64,000 bases of DNA from Flagellimonas amoyensis (GTDB taxonomy: Bacteria > Bacteroidota > Bacteroidia > Flavobacteriales > Flavobacteriaceae), in NCBI RefSeq assembly GCF_003058265.1, contig NZ_QBUK01000003.1, forward strand, positions 62,001 to 126,000, read 5' to 3'. Shown here piece after piece: positions 17,592 through 26,826 of this stretch; positions within the stretch are counted from its first letter, which is position 1, and every line of letters starts with the position of its first letter. The notes beneath the pieces were generated by a model. The model was not told the DNA's origin, did no database searches, and worked only from the letters and a program-made list of their open reading frames with translations. Position numbers and translations under genes: made by a program.

Positions 17592-19207
17592 AAAAATACA
17601 CACTCCTACTTCTTATCCCACTTCTCTTTGCCTGTAACTCCAAGCAAGAAGTGGACATGATCGTTCACAATGCCAACATCTACACGGTGGACGAGGAATT
17701 TTCCAAAGCAAGTGCCGTGGCCATCAAGGATGGGAAATTTTTGGAAGTGGGAGAAGACGAAGACCTTCAGAAAAAATACAAGGCCAAGGAATTGTTGGAT
17801 GCCAAAGGAAAGACAATGGTTCCCGGACTTATTGATGCCCATTGCCATTTTTATGGACTTGGATTGAACCAGCAAGTAGTGGATTTGGTGGGCACTTCAA
17901 GCTTTGATGAAATCGTGGACAAGGTGGCTGCTTTCCAAAAAGAACGCCCCTCAAGTTTTATACGCGGAAGGGGTTGGGACCAAAATGATTGGGACGAAAA
18001 GGAATTTCCGACCAAAGACAAACTGGATGAACTGTTCCCGGATATTCCAGTTGTTTTGGAGCGGATTGATGGCCATGCCTATCTGGTGAACCAAAAAGCA
18101 CTGAACCTGGCGGGAATAACTGATGAGACCCAAGTGGACGGTGGCGAAATTGTAAAGAAAGATGGTGCGATCACAGGGGTTCTGGTGGACAATCCCATGG
18201 GACTGGTGGATGCCGTTGTGCCACAACCCATCAAAGAACAACAGATCCAGGCCCTGAAAGATGCCGAACGGATAAGTTTGGGTTATGGCCTCACTACGGT
18301 CAATGACGCAGGTTTGGGAAGATGGACCATTGAGCTGATTGACAGCCTACAGCAAGCTGGGGAGCTGTCCATAAGAATCTATGCAATGGTTTCCAATACT
18401 CCGGACAACCTAGATCATTTTTTGGAAAAAGGAATCATCAAAACGGACCAATTGAATGTCCGATCCATAAAAGTTTACGGGGATGGAGCCCTGGGATCTA
18501 GGGGAGCGGCCCTAAAAGCTCCTTATTCCGATCAGCCAGGACACTTCGGGGCCATGGTCACCCCAGTAGCGGAAATCGGTGCCCTTGCCGAACGCATAGC
18601 AGCCTCCGATTACCAAATGAACACCCACGCCATAGGGGATTCTGCCAATGTGGTCGTGCTCAGGGCCTATCAAAAGGTGTTGCAGGACAAGGAGGACCGA
18701 CGTTGGAAGGTGGAGCATGCCCAGGTGGTATCGCTACAGGATTTCGATTATTTTGAAGACGGGATCATTCCTTCCGTGCAGCCGACGCATGCCATCAGCG
18801 ATATGTATTGGGCGGGGGACAGGTTGGGTCCTGAGCGGATCAAGGGAGCCTATGCCTACAAAACGTTATTGGAGAAAGCTGGGATTGTGGCTTTGGGAAC
18901 TGATTTTCCCGTGGAGCAGGTAAGCCCATTCCTCACATTTTATGCGGCTGTGGCCCGGCAAGACCAAGAACAGTATCCCGAAGGAGGGTTTCAGATGAAG
19001 GATGCCCTTACGCGGGAAGAGACCTTGAGGGGAATGACCCTCTGGGCAGCCTATTCCAACTTTGAGGAAAATGAAAAAGGGAGCATTGAGCCGGGTAAGT
19101 TTGCGGATTTTGTGATCCTGAGCGACGATATCATGACCGTTCCGGTCGAAAGTATTCCCAATATAAGCGCGGAGCAGGTTTTCTTGGGAGGTGTTCGGGT
19201 AAAATAA
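17588..19207 (+). CDS. YtcJ-like amidohydrolase, lipoprotein
   Basis: 539 residues. The N-terminus MKKYTLLLLIPLLFACNSK is a lipoprotein signal with the lipobox LFAC, so the enzyme is membrane-tethered. Metal-dependent hydrolase features follow in order: NAxIYTVD of the first beta-sandwich, VPGLIDAHCHFYGLG with the HxH metal pair, the long insertion with GWDQNDW, KVYGDGALGSRGAAL, KVEHAQV, QPTHAISD and the final catalytic Asp in LGTDFPVE. This matches the YtcJ (amidohydrolase 3) group, which hydrolyse amides, carbamates or cyclic substrates; substrate unknown. The ATG overlaps the stop of the preceding gene. Confidence 0.88.
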   Translation: MKKYTLLLLIPLLFACNSKQEVDMIVHNANIYTVDEEFSKASAVAIKDGKFLEVGEDEDLQKKYKAKELLDAKGKTMVPGLIDAHCHFYGLGLNQQVVDLVGTSSFDEIVDKVAAFQKERPSSFIRGRGWDQNDWDEKEFPTKDKLDELFPDIPVVLERIDGHAYLVNQKALNLAGITDETQVDGGEIVKKDGAITGVLVDNPMGLVDAVVPQPIKEQQIQALKDAERISLGYGLTTVNDAGLGRWTIELIDSLQQAGELSIRIYAMVSNTPDNLDHFLEKGIIKTDQLNVRSIKVYGDGALGSRGAALKAPYSDQPGHFGAMVTPVAEIGALAERIAASDYQMNTHAIGDSANVVVLRAYQKVLQDKEDRRWKVEHAQVVSLQDFDYFEDGIIPSVQPTHAISDMYWAGDRLGPERIKGAYAYKTLLEKAGIVALGTDFPVEQVSPFLTFYAAVARQDQEQYPEGGFQMKDALTREETLRGMTLWAAYSNFEENEKGSIEPGKFADFVILSDDIMTVPVESIPNISAEQVFLGGVRVK

Positions 19208-19231
19208 AAAAGCGGGGATTTCCCCGCTTTT
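19206..19231. terminator. Bidirectional terminator between convergent genes
   Basis: AAAAGCGGGGA pairs perfectly with TCCCCGCTTTT around a two-base centre; T-runs on both strands. Serves the amidohydrolase gene and the convergent DUF2911 gene. Confidence 0.85.
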
Positions 19232-19252
19232 GATATCATAATCAGTGTTGGA

Positions 19253-19783
19253 TTAGAAGCTGATCGGAAGTGAAACCCGTGTAGTGCTCCATCCCATGAC
19301 CATTTTTCCATCATCTTCAAAAGCAATGGAAAAAGCCTCAAGCTCCTCTTCATCAGTGCTGGCCGTGGCAGGAATCCTGGCTACGTCACCTTCACTGTCA
19401 TAGGAGTAGGCGCCCCATTGGTTCAGGTTACTGTTCAGGATCACGGTCCATTCATTGTCCCCGGGAATGGTGAACAGGGCATAGGTGCCGGCCTTGATGG
19501 CTTTTCCGCCTACAGTGGCATCTTTGTAGAAAGTCACTTCAGTGGCCTCATTGGCACCGGTCCTCCAAACTTTACCCTCAGGAGCTAGGTCTTCCAAGCT
19601 GCGGCCTTTCAACTGTGGGCGGCTGTAAATGACGCGAACAGATTTATCGGCCTCCTTGTAACTGGCAGGAAAAGATGCAATGTCCAAAGGACTTTTATCC
19701 AGACCGCTGAACTTTTGGGCCGTGGCCTCAGTGGAAAATACTAGGGCAAAGGCAAAGAATGTCAATAAAAATAGATTTTTCAT
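19253..19783 (-). CDS. DUF2911 domain exported protein
   Basis: About 176 residues from the ATG at 19783; a longer frame would add eight residues before the signal peptide. MKNLFLLTFFAFALVF with cleavage near TEATAQ is a Sec signal. The mature protein has the DUF2911 signatures SPLDIASFP, VIYSRPQLKGR, WRTGANEATEVTFYKD, AGTYALFTIPG and WTVILN. Such proteins are common exported proteins of Bacteroidota with no assigned function. The gene converges with the amidohydrolase across a shared terminator. Confidence 0.85.
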   Translation of the reverse strand: MKNLFLLTFFAFALVFSTEATAQKFSGLDKSPLDIASFPASYKEADKSVRVIYSRPQLKGRSLEDLAPEGKVWRTGANEATEVTFYKDATVGGKAIKAGTYALFTIPGDNEWTVILNSNLNQWGAYSYDSEGDVARIPATASTDEEELEAFSIAFEDDGKMVMGWSTTRVSLPISF

Positions 19784-20024
19784 GATTGTGATTTTAGTTG
19801 TTTTCAAAACTAGAATTAATTCAATGTGTTTCTATAAAAAAGACGTTAAAATTGAAGAACCTTACAGAATGCCTCAGATTGATGTATTCTTTTACTAAAA
19901 AAGTATCAATAGTATATGTTTTTACATTTTAAACAAATAAAATGTAATTGAATATTGTTTTATTGTTTTATTTCAAAACTTGAATGTTCATTTTTGTATC
20001 AAAATTGTTATAAACTATATTTAT

Positions 20025-21695
20025 ATGTGTGGAATTGTTTGCGCATTTGATGTGAAGGAAAGCACGGAAGTGTTGAGGCCCCAATTATTGGAAATGTCCA
20101 AAAAAGTGAGACATAGAGGGCCGGATTGGAGTGGGATCTATTCGGATGACAAGGCCATTTTGGCCCATGAAAGGTTGGCGATCGTGGATCCGGCCTCTGG
20201 GAAGCAGCCTTTGTTGAGTGCCGATGGAAAACTTGTGCTGGCTGCCAATGGCGAAATCTATAACCATCAAGAACTGAGAAAACAGTTTGAAGGGAAATAC
20301 GAGTTCAAGACCCAATCCGATTGTGAGGTCATATTGGCCCTTTACCGAGAAAAGGGTGTGGATTTTATTGATGAAATGAACGGAATCTTTGGTTTTGCCA
20401 TATACGATAGCGAAAAAGATGAGTATTTCATCGCCCGTGACCATATGGGGATCATTCCATTGTACATCGGTTGGGACAAGAACGGCACCTTTTACGTGGC
20501 TTCCGAATTGAAGGCCTTGGAAGGTACCTGTTCCAAGATCCAGCTTTTTCCTCCCGGACACTATTTGCACAGTTCGGATGGGGAGTTCAAAAGATGGTAC
20601 CAACGGGATTGGATGGAATACGATACCGTCAAGGAGAACGAGACCAGTATAGAAGAGATCAAAGTGGCCTTGGAGGCCGCTGTGCACCGTCAGTTGATGT
20701 CCGATGTGCCTTATGGGGTATTGCTCTCCGGAGGTTTGGACTCTTCCGTGACCTCGGCCATTGCCAAAAGATATTCCCAAAAAAGGATAGAATCCGGTGA
20801 TACCGCCGATGCGTGGTGGCCCCAATTGCATTCCTTTTCAGTGGGATTGGAAGGTTCGCCAGATTTGGCCGCTGCCCAAAAAGTGGCTGCACATATTGGG
20901 ACCATCCATCACGAGATAAAGTTCACCATCCAGGAAGGGTTGGATGCCATAAAAGATGTCATCTATAACCTGGAGACCTATGATATTACCACCATCAGGG
21001 CGAGCACGCCCATGTATTTGATGGCAAGGGTCATCAAGTCCATGGGGATCAAAATGGTGTTGTCCGGAGAGGGTGCCGATGAGTTGTTCGGAGGCTACCT
21101 GTATTTCCACAAAGCACCAAGTCCAAAGGACTTTCATGAAGAAACCGTGCGCAAGTTGGACAAACTCCACATGTACGATTGTCTCAGGGCCAACAAATCA
21201 TTGGCGGCATGGGGAATAGAGGGCAGGGTCCCATTTTTGGACAAGGAGTTTATGGATGTGGCGATGCGCATCAACCCAAAGGACAAGATGATCAACGGGG
21301 AGCGCATGGAAAAATGGGTGGTCCGAAAAGCTTTTGAATCCTACCTTCCCGAAAGTGTGGCTTGGAGGCAAAAGGAGCAGTTTTCCGATGGAGTGGGGTA
21401 TAGCTGGATAGACACCCTAAAATCGATGGTGCAGGAAGAGGTGACCGATGAGCAATTGCAGAACGCCCACTTCAAGTTCCCGATACAGACACCTACAACC
21501 AAGGAGGAGTATTATTACCGTTCCATCTTTGAAGGGCATTTCCCTTCGGATGCAGCTGCGCTGAGCGTTCCGCAAGAACCTTCTGTGGCCTGTAGCACCC
21601 GGATAGCCCTGGAGTGGGACGAAGCCTTCAAAAACATGAACGACCCATCAGGAAGGGCCGTTGCCAAAGTGCATGCCGATGCTTACGTAAAATAA
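20025..21695 (+). CDS. asnB: Asparagine synthase B, glutamine-hydrolysing
   Basis: Makes asparagine from aspartate, glutamine and ATP. The ATG at 20025 gives MCGIVCAFD, so Cys2 becomes the N-terminal nucleophile of the glutaminase domain after Met removal; the frame open further upstream cannot be the start. RHRGPDWSG, LAANGEIYNHQEL and SDCEVIL follow in the N-terminal half; the synthetase half has the ATP pyrophosphate loop LLSGGLDSSV, VLSGEGADELFGGYL and EGRVPFLDKEF. 556 residues is the normal AsnB length. A strong terminator follows. Confidence 0.97.
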   Translation: MCGIVCAFDVKESTEVLRPQLLEMSKKVRHRGPDWSGIYSDDKAILAHERLAIVDPASGKQPLLSADGKLVLAANGEIYNHQELRKQFEGKYEFKTQSDCEVILALYREKGVDFIDEMNGIFGFAIYDSEKDEYFIARDHMGIIPLYIGWDKNGTFYVASELKALEGTCSKIQLFPPGHYLHSSDGEFKRWYQRDWMEYDTVKENETSIEEIKVALEAAVHRQLMSDVPYGVLLSGGLDSSVTSAIAKRYSQKRIESGDTADAWWPQLHSFSVGLEGSPDLAAAQKVAAHIGTIHHEIKFTIQEGLDAIKDVIYNLETYDITTIRASTPMYLMARVIKSMGIKMVLSGEGADELFGGYLYFHKAPSPKDFHEETVRKLDKLHMYDCLRANKSLAAWGIEGRVPFLDKEFMDVAMRINPKDKMINGERMEKWVVRKAFESYLPESVAWRQKEQFSDGVGYSWIDTLKSMVQEEVTDEQLQNAHFKFPIQTPTTKEEYYYRSIFEGHFPSDAAALSVPQEPSVACSTRIALEWDEAFKNMNDPSGRAVAKVHADAYVK

Positions 21696-21765
21696 ACCGA
21701 CCGGTAATAACCAACCAACGATATGGAGCAGGAAATGTAGTTTTGTTTCATTTTCAATTAGTCAG

Positions 21766-21791
21766 AAAAGCCCCTTCGACGAGGGGCTTTT
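21766..21791 (+). terminator. Terminator of asnB
   Basis: AAAAGCCCCT with AGGGGCTTTT around TCGACG, followed by T-rich sequence; 70 bases after the asnB stop. Confidence 0.85.
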
Positions 21792-21836
21792 CGTTGGTGG
21801 TTGGTGTATGACCCTGGACATTTCCAGAGGCCTCCG

Positions 21837-21859
21837 TTTTCCACAGATTTTGTTGATAA
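21837..21859. promoter_or_regulatory. Pair of DnaA-box-like sites upstream of gyrB
   Basis: TTTTCCACA at 21837-21845 and TGTTGATAA at 21851-21859 (TTATCAACA on the other strand) each differ by one base from TTATCCACA and face each other across five bases. Could be DnaA control of gyrB, an origin fragment, or chance. Confidence 0.35.
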
Positions 21860-21908
21860 CTTAGGGGGTTCGTTGTCGCCCTATGGCCCAATTCCAGTGG
21901 CTATTCCT

Positions 21909-21916
21909 TATATTTG
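21909..21916 (+). promoter_or_regulatory. Putative -7 promoter box of gyrB
   Basis: TATATTTG, a perfect TAnnTTTG match, 37 bases before the gyrB ATG. No well-spaced TTG -33 element identified. Confidence 0.5.
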
Positions 21917-21953
21917 TAAGATTTGAAAATTTCAAGGCAAATACTAAGAATAT

Positions 21954-23894
21954 ATGAGCGAAGAAGCGAACAAGAAACAATACTCAGAGGATAGTATCCA
22001 GGCCCTCGAGGGCATGGAGCACGTGCGTATGAGACCTTCCATGTATATTGGTGATGTAGGGGTCAGGGGGTTGCACCATTTGGTATATGAAGTCGTGGAT
22101 AACTCCATCGATGAGGCCATGGCCGGATATTGCGATTCAATAGATGTGATCATCAATGAGGACAACTCCATTACCGTTAAGGACAACGGTAGGGGTATAC
22201 CTGTGGGACTTCACAAAAAGGAAGGGGTTTCTGCCTTGGAAGTGGTCATGACCAAGATCGGTGCCGGTGGTAAATTCGATAAGGACTCGTACAAGGTTTC
22301 CGGAGGTCTTCACGGTGTGGGGGTTTCTTGTGTGAACGCACTGTCCAACCATTTAAGGGCTACCGTCTATAGGGAAGGAAAAGTTTGGGAGCAGGAATAC
22401 GAAAAAGGAAAGGCCCTGTATCCCGTCAAAAGTATTGGTGACAGTAATGAAACGGGTACCGTGGTGACCTTTATTCCAGATGATACCATTTTTACCCAGA
22501 CCACGGAATATAGCTATGATACCCTTGCCAACCGTATGCGGGAGTTGTCCTATTTGAACAAGGGCATCACCATTACGCTTACCGATAAAAGAAATAAAGA
22601 CGAAAAAGGGGAGTATATCCATGAAACCTTTCATTCCAAGGAAGGATTGAAGGAATTCATCAAGTTCTTGGATGGAAACCGGGAAGCACTTACCCAAAGC
22701 GTCATCTCCATGGAAGGGGAGAAGAACGGCATACCAGTGGAAGTGGCCATGGTCTACAATACAGGCTATACGGAAAACCTCCATTCCTATGTGAACAATA
22801 TCAATACACACGAAGGAGGTACGCACCTTTCAGGATTTAGGAGGGGGTTGACCACCACCTTGAAAAAATATGCCGACAATTCCGGTATGTTGGACAAACT
22901 AAAGTTTGAAATTTCAGGGGACGATTTCCGTGAGGGGCTTACCGCCATTGTTTCCGTTAAGGTTGCAGAACCCCAGTTTGAAGGTCAGACCAAAACAAAA
23001 TTGGGTAACCGAGAGGTGACCAGTGCCGTGAGCCAGGCCGTTTCCGAAATGCTGACGGACTATTTGGAAGAACATCCCGAGGATGCCAAACAGATCGTGG
23101 AAAAAGTAAAATTGGCCGCACAGGCCAGACATGCTGCTGCCAAGGCCCGTGAAATGGTTCAGCGTAAAAACCCAATGAGTGTTGGTGGCCTACCTGGTAA
23201 ACTTTCCGATTGTTCCGAGCAGGACCCTACCAAATGCGAAGTGTTCCTCGTTGAGGGAGATTCGGCAGGTGGTACCGCCAAGCAAGGACGGGACCGAAAT
23301 TTTCAGGCCATTCTGCCGCTTAGGGGTAAAATCCTGAATGTGGAAAAGGCCATGCAGCACAAGGTATTCGAAAACGAAGAGATCAAGAACATCTATACCG
23401 CATTGGGAGTTACCATCGGTACAGAAGAGGACAGCAAAGCACTGAACTTGGATAAGCTGCGTTACCACAAAGTGGTCATCATGTGTGATGCCGACGTGGA
23501 TGGTAGCCACATTGAAACCTTGATCCTTACCTTCTTCTTCCGGTACATGCGGGAATTGATAGAGGCAGGGCACGTTTACATTGCCACGCCACCATTATAT
23601 TTGGTGAAGAAAGGATCCAAGAAACGCTATGCCTGGAACGATAAGGAACGTGATGAGATAGTGGCCTCCATGAACGGTGGAGCTGGTATCCAACGGTACA
23701 AAGGTCTTGGGGAAATGAACGCGGAACAATTGTGGGACACCACCATGAACCCGGAGTTCAGGACCCTTAGGCAGGTCAGTATAGACAACGCCACCGAGTC
23801 GGACCGCATCTTCTCCATGTTGATGGGGGATGAGGTGCCACCAAGGAGGGAATTCATCGAAAAAAATGCCGTCTATGCCAACATAGATGCATAG
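21954..23894 (+). CDS. gyrB: DNA gyrase subunit B
   Basis: ATPase subunit of DNA gyrase, which introduces negative supercoils. 646 residues, the usual Bacteroidota length without the large insertion of enterobacterial GyrB. GHKL ATPase motifs are clear: EVVDNSIDEAMAGYC, DNGRGIPVG, GGLHGVGVSCVNALS; then the transducer domain and the TOPRIM domain with EGDSAGGTAKQGRDR, PLRGKILNVEKA and the metal-binding DADVDGSHI, ending with the conserved RRxFIEKNA region. The promoter box and DnaA-like sites are upstream; a terminator follows the stop. Confidence 0.98.
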   Translation: MSEEANKKQYSEDSIQALEGMEHVRMRPSMYIGDVGVRGLHHLVYEVVDNSIDEAMAGYCDSIDVIINEDNSITVKDNGRGIPVGLHKKEGVSALEVVMTKIGAGGKFDKDSYKVSGGLHGVGVSCVNALSNHLRATVYREGKVWEQEYEKGKALYPVKSIGDSNETGTVVTFIPDDTIFTQTTEYSYDTLANRMRELSYLNKGITITLTDKRNKDEKGEYIHETFHSKEGLKEFIKFLDGNREALTQSVISMEGEKNGIPVEVAMVYNTGYTENLHSYVNNINTHEGGTHLSGFRRGLTTTLKKYADNSGMLDKLKFEISGDDFREGLTAIVSVKVAEPQFEGQTKTKLGNREVTSAVSQAVSEMLTDYLEEHPEDAKQIVEKVKLAAQARHAAAKAREMVQRKNPMSVGGLPGKLSDCSEQDPTKCEVFLVEGDSAGGTAKQGRDRNFQAILPLRGKILNVEKAMQHKVFENEEIKNIYTALGVTIGTEEDSKALNLDKLRYHKVVIMCDADVDGSHIETLILTFFFRYMRELIEAGHVYIATPPLYLVKKGSKKRYAWNDKERDEIVASMNGGAGIQRYKGLGEMNAEQLWDTTMNPEFRTLRQVSIDNATESDRIFSMLMGDEVPPRREFIEKNAVYANIDA

Positions 23895-23914
23895 ATAACG
23901 GTTGTTTCACAACA

Positions 23915-23943
23915 AAAACTCGCCTCAAAAAGGCGAGTTTTTT
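23915..23943 (+). terminator. Terminator of gyrB
   Basis: AACTCGCCT with AGGCGAGTT around CAAAA, followed by TTTTT; 20 bases after the gyrB stop. Confidence 0.85.
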
Positions 23944-23967
23944 AGTTTTAGGAAAAATTTTACAAAA

Positions 23968-24981
23968 ATGAGAAAAATCATACTGCTCGCAGCCCTGTTG
24001 GGGGCAACCTTCGGCAAGGCCCAAGATTTGAACGACATTTTCGTTTCCGGGGTCAACGATGCGGAACGTTTTGCCAACGCTTATTTGGCACCTGTTTCCG
24101 AAGCGGCCATCTACACGATCTCCACAGGATGGTACAACAGTGCGGATTCCAAACCCTTGGGTGGTTTTGAGATATCCATCGTGGGAAACATGACGGGGTT
24201 CAAGAACAAGGATGACAAAAAAGCCTTTCTGCTTGATCCTTCGGAATATGAAAACCTGGATTTTGTGCAAAACCCAGGGGAAGCGCGTTTGGTTTCCACG
24301 GCTCTTGGCGACATTGAGGGGGTCGAAGTCTTTGTTGAGGATGAAACTACCCTCTTTAGCAGCACCTTTGAACTCCCTTCGGGATTGGCTTCTGAAAACA
24401 TCAATTTTGTCCCATCGGGGTATCTTCAGGGAAGTGTGGGGCTTATCAAGGGATTGGAAGTGAAGGCCCGTTTCTTGCCCAAGATGAAATTTGACGACGA
24501 TAATGTCAAATTGGGATTGTTCGGTGCCGGTGTCCAATACGATTTCACCAAGTTGCTTCCGGCCGATAAACTATTGCCTGTGGCCATTTCGGCGGTCATA
24601 GGGTATACCAATCTCAATGGCGAGTATGATTTCACGGATTCTGACATCATTGCGGGCAGCGACCAGCGTATCGATGCATCGTTCAAGACCTGGAACTTCA
24701 GTGCCGTGGTTTCCACCCGAAATATTCCCGTGATCAACTTTTATGGAGGTCTGGGCTATATCACGGGGAAATCGGATATCGATGTTTTGGGCACCTATCA
24801 GGCCAACGGCCCGTTCTTTTCCGAGACCGTGGTGGACCCTTTTTCCGTTTCCCAAAAGGCCAGTGGGGTCAATGCCAATCTGGGCACCAAACTGAAACTG
24901 GGATTCTTTAGGATCAATGCGGAATATAACATTGCCGAGTTCAGCACCTTTACCTTCGGTCTGAACTTTGGATTCAGATAG
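23968..24981 (+). CDS. DUF6588-type outer-membrane barrel protein
   Basis: 337 residues from the ATG at 23968 (MRKIILLAALLGATFGKAQ, a signal peptide). The frame open 66 bases further upstream runs through the gyrB terminator and is not the start. The mature protein begins DLNDIFVSGVNDAERFANAY, then has FGAGVQYDFTKLLP and glycine/aromatic strands up to a final FGLNFGFR, so an outer-membrane beta-barrel is likely. It resembles the DUF6588 family found across Flavobacteriia; function unknown. Confidence 0.75.
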   Translation: MRKIILLAALLGATFGKAQDLNDIFVSGVNDAERFANAYLAPVSEAAIYTISTGWYNSADSKPLGGFEISIVGNMTGFKNKDDKKAFLLDPSEYENLDFVQNPGEARLVSTALGDIEGVEVFVEDETTLFSSTFELPSGLASENINFVPSGYLQGSVGLIKGLEVKARFLPKMKFDDDNVKLGLFGAGVQYDFTKLLPADKLLPVAISAVIGYTNLNGEYDFTDSDIIAGSDQRIDASFKTWNFSAVVSTRNIPVINFYGGLGYITGKSDIDVLGTYQANGPFFSETVVDPFSVSQKASGVNANLGTKLKLGFFRINAEYNIAEFSTFTFGLNFGFR

Positions 24982-25006
24982 TGCCACCAACCGACCAACC
25001 AAAATA

Positions 25007-25042
25007 AAGTGGGCCCCGACATTTGTCGAGGCCCACTATTTT
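25007..25042. terminator. Bidirectional terminator between convergent genes
   Basis: GTGGGCC...GACA pairs with TGTC...GGCCCAC with one mismatch; T-rich on the right and A-rich on the left. Serves the DUF6588 gene and the convergent lipoprotein gene. Confidence 0.75.
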
Positions 25043-25063
25043 CATATATGTTGGTCTTCAGGT

Positions 25064-25435
25064 TCACTCCCTAGTGGCGAAGACCGCGCCGTTCCCTAGG
25101 GTCAAAATTTCAGGATCTTGGGCTTTCATCAAGCTGACCGTGACATCGGTCACCTGCGGATCGCCATATATAATGGTGTAGGTCCCGTTTTCAACGGACC
25201 ATTTAAAATCGGTATAAAAAACTAGTTTTGAATTGGAGTAGCTCTGGTATCTGCCCAGATAAACATCGTTGAAGATCCATTCTTCACGGGTCGTTTCGGT
25301 ACCCTTGTTTTCTATGGTGGAAGATTCAATTTTTGCCCAGACGCCTAGAATGGGGTCGTTGTTCTCTGGAATGCGGCTACAGTTGCTTACGGCAATTATG
25401 CCTATGATGGACAACAATGAAAAGAGCTTTTTCAT
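25064..25435 (-). CDS. Small lipoprotein, possibly lipocalin-like
   Basis: 123 residues. MKKLFSLLSIIGIIAVSNCS is a lipoprotein signal with the lipobox Cys at 19. The mature part, with ILGVWAKIESSTIEN, REEWIFNDVYLGRY and WSVENGTYTIIYG, has the G-x-W start and alternating strands of small lipocalin-like domains common in Bacteroidota. Partner and ligand unknown. Convergent with the DUF6588 gene. Confidence 0.7.
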   Translation of the reverse strand: MKKLFSLLSIIGIIAVSNCSRIPENNDPILGVWAKIESSTIENKGTETTREEWIFNDVYLGRYQSYSNSKLVFYTDFKWSVENGTYTIIYGDPQVTDVTVSLMKAQDPEILTLGNGAVFATRE

Positions 25436-25644
25436 AGGTCAGTAGGTTAAATTAAGTTTGGGACTTAGAGAACGCTCTTTTGTAGGAAACTATTGCGCCT
25501 CTTACTTCAAAAAAAGAAGAAAAAAGGATTTCTTCGATGAATGGTTCGTTTCCTTAACATTTATGGGGTCGATTATTTGGGGACATTTGCAAAATCGATA
25601 CATTAAAACTAGTGTAAGTCAGCTTTTTTCTAAGTGAAATGCCT

Positions 25645-25652
25645 TATTTTTG
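25645..25652 (+). promoter_or_regulatory. Putative -7 promoter box of mdh
   Basis: TATTTTTG, a perfect TAnnTTTG match, 25 bases before the mdh ATG. Confidence 0.5.
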
Positions 25653-25677
25653 AGCGTTAAAATTTAAACTTATACAA

Positions 25678-26604
25678 ATGAAAGTTACCGTAGTTGGAGC
25701 AGGCGCAGTAGGAGCTAGCTGTGCAGAATACATAGCAATGAAAAATTTTGCCTCGGAAGTGGTCGTGTTGGATATCAAGGAAGGATATGCTGAAGGAAAG
25801 GCGATGGATTTGATGCAGACCGCCTCCCTAATGGGCTTTGATACCAAAATCACCGGAAGCACCAACGATTATAGTAAAACGGCCAATAGTGACGTGGCAG
25901 TGATCACCTCTGGGATTCCCCGCAAGCCAGGAATGACCCGTGAGGAACTTATCGGCATCAATGCAGGTATTGTAAAGACCGTGGCCACAAACCTTTTGGA
26001 GCATTCGCCCAATACCACTATCATCGTGGTGAGCAACCCTATGGACACCATGACCTATTTAGTACACAAGGCCACTGGCCTGCCAAAGAACAAGATCATT
26101 GGTATGGGAGGTGCTTTGGACAGTGCCCGTTTCAAATACAGATTGGCAGAGGCCCTTGGTGCCCCTATCTCCGATGTTGACGGTATGGTGATCGGTGGCC
26201 ACAGCGATGTGGGCATGGTTCCCCTTATTGGCCATGCAACCAGGAACAGTGTGAAAGTCTCCGAGTTCCTTTCCGAAGAAACAATGGAATGGGTAGTGGA
26301 AGAGACCAAGGTAGGTGGTGCCACCTTGACCAAGCTTTTGGGCACCAGTGCATGGTATGCACCCGGAGCAGCAGTTTCGTCAATGGTACAGGCCATTGCC
26401 TGCGACCAAAAGAAAATGTTCCCATGTTCCACTATGCTGGATGGGGAATATGGTCTTTCAGACATCTGTATCGGTGTGCCTGTGATCTTGGGCAAAGATG
26501 GTATCGAGCAGATTGTTGAGATCGAACTTTCCGATGCCGAAAAGGCCAAAATGCAGGAAAGTGCCGAAGGAGTTAAAAAGACCAACGGATTACTTCAAGT
26601 ATAA
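25678..26604 (+). CDS. mdh: Malate dehydrogenase
   Basis: NAD-dependent oxidation of malate to oxaloacetate in the TCA cycle. 308 residues of the LDH-like MDH class. The Rossmann motif VVGAGAVGASCAEY starts the protein; Asp in VVLDIKEG selects NAD over NADP. The active-site loop SGIPRKPGMTREEL carries two substrate arginines, VVSNPMDTMTY the Asn, LDSARFKY a further Arg and VIGGHSDVGMVP the catalytic His. Length and motifs are normal. Confidence 0.96.
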   Translation: MKVTVVGAGAVGASCAEYIAMKNFASEVVVLDIKEGYAEGKAMDLMQTASLMGFDTKITGSTNDYSKTANSDVAVITSGIPRKPGMTREELIGINAGIVKTVATNLLEHSPNTTIIVVSNPMDTMTYLVHKATGLPKNKIIGMGGALDSARFKYRLAEALGAPISDVDGMVIGGHSDVGMVPLIGHATRNSVKVSEFLSEETMEWVVEETKVGGATLTKLLGTSAWYAPGAAVSSMVQAIACDQKKMFPCSTMLDGEYGLSDICIGVPVILGKDGIEQIVEIELSDAEKAKMQESAEGVKKTNGLLQV

Positions 26605-26626
26605 TCCATAAAAACTTGACCAAAAG

Positions 26627-26705
26627 ATTGTCATTTCGGGTTTGAACGCCGGTAAATCCCAAACGAATGTTTTGGGGAGGACCGTATCGGATTCGGAATG
26701 ACAAT
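26627..26705. repeat. Imperfect inverted-repeat element in the mdh-secDF gap
   Basis: Ends ATTGTCATTTCG (26627-26638) and CGGAATGACAAT (26694-26705), 11 of 12 bases complementary, enclosing 55 bases. Similar TGTCATTCCG-ended elements are common in flavobacterial intergenic DNA, so a dispersed repeat or MITE-like remnant is likely. Confidence 0.5.
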
Positions 26706-26757
26706 TTTGTTTTGACCAACCAATGCTGAGGCGTATTTGCAATTCAATCAATTTCTA

Positions 26758-26788
26758 TTGTCAAATCTTATCGGAAATGATATATTTG
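26758..26788 (+). promoter_or_regulatory. Putative promoter of secDF
   Basis: TTG (26758-26760), 20 bases, then TATATTTG (26781-26788): a good Bacteroidota consensus promoter, 38 bases before the secDF ATG. Confidence 0.65.
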
Positions 26789-26826
26789 CACGCTGTTTAA
26801 GAAAACATCTAAAAATTTAATAATCA

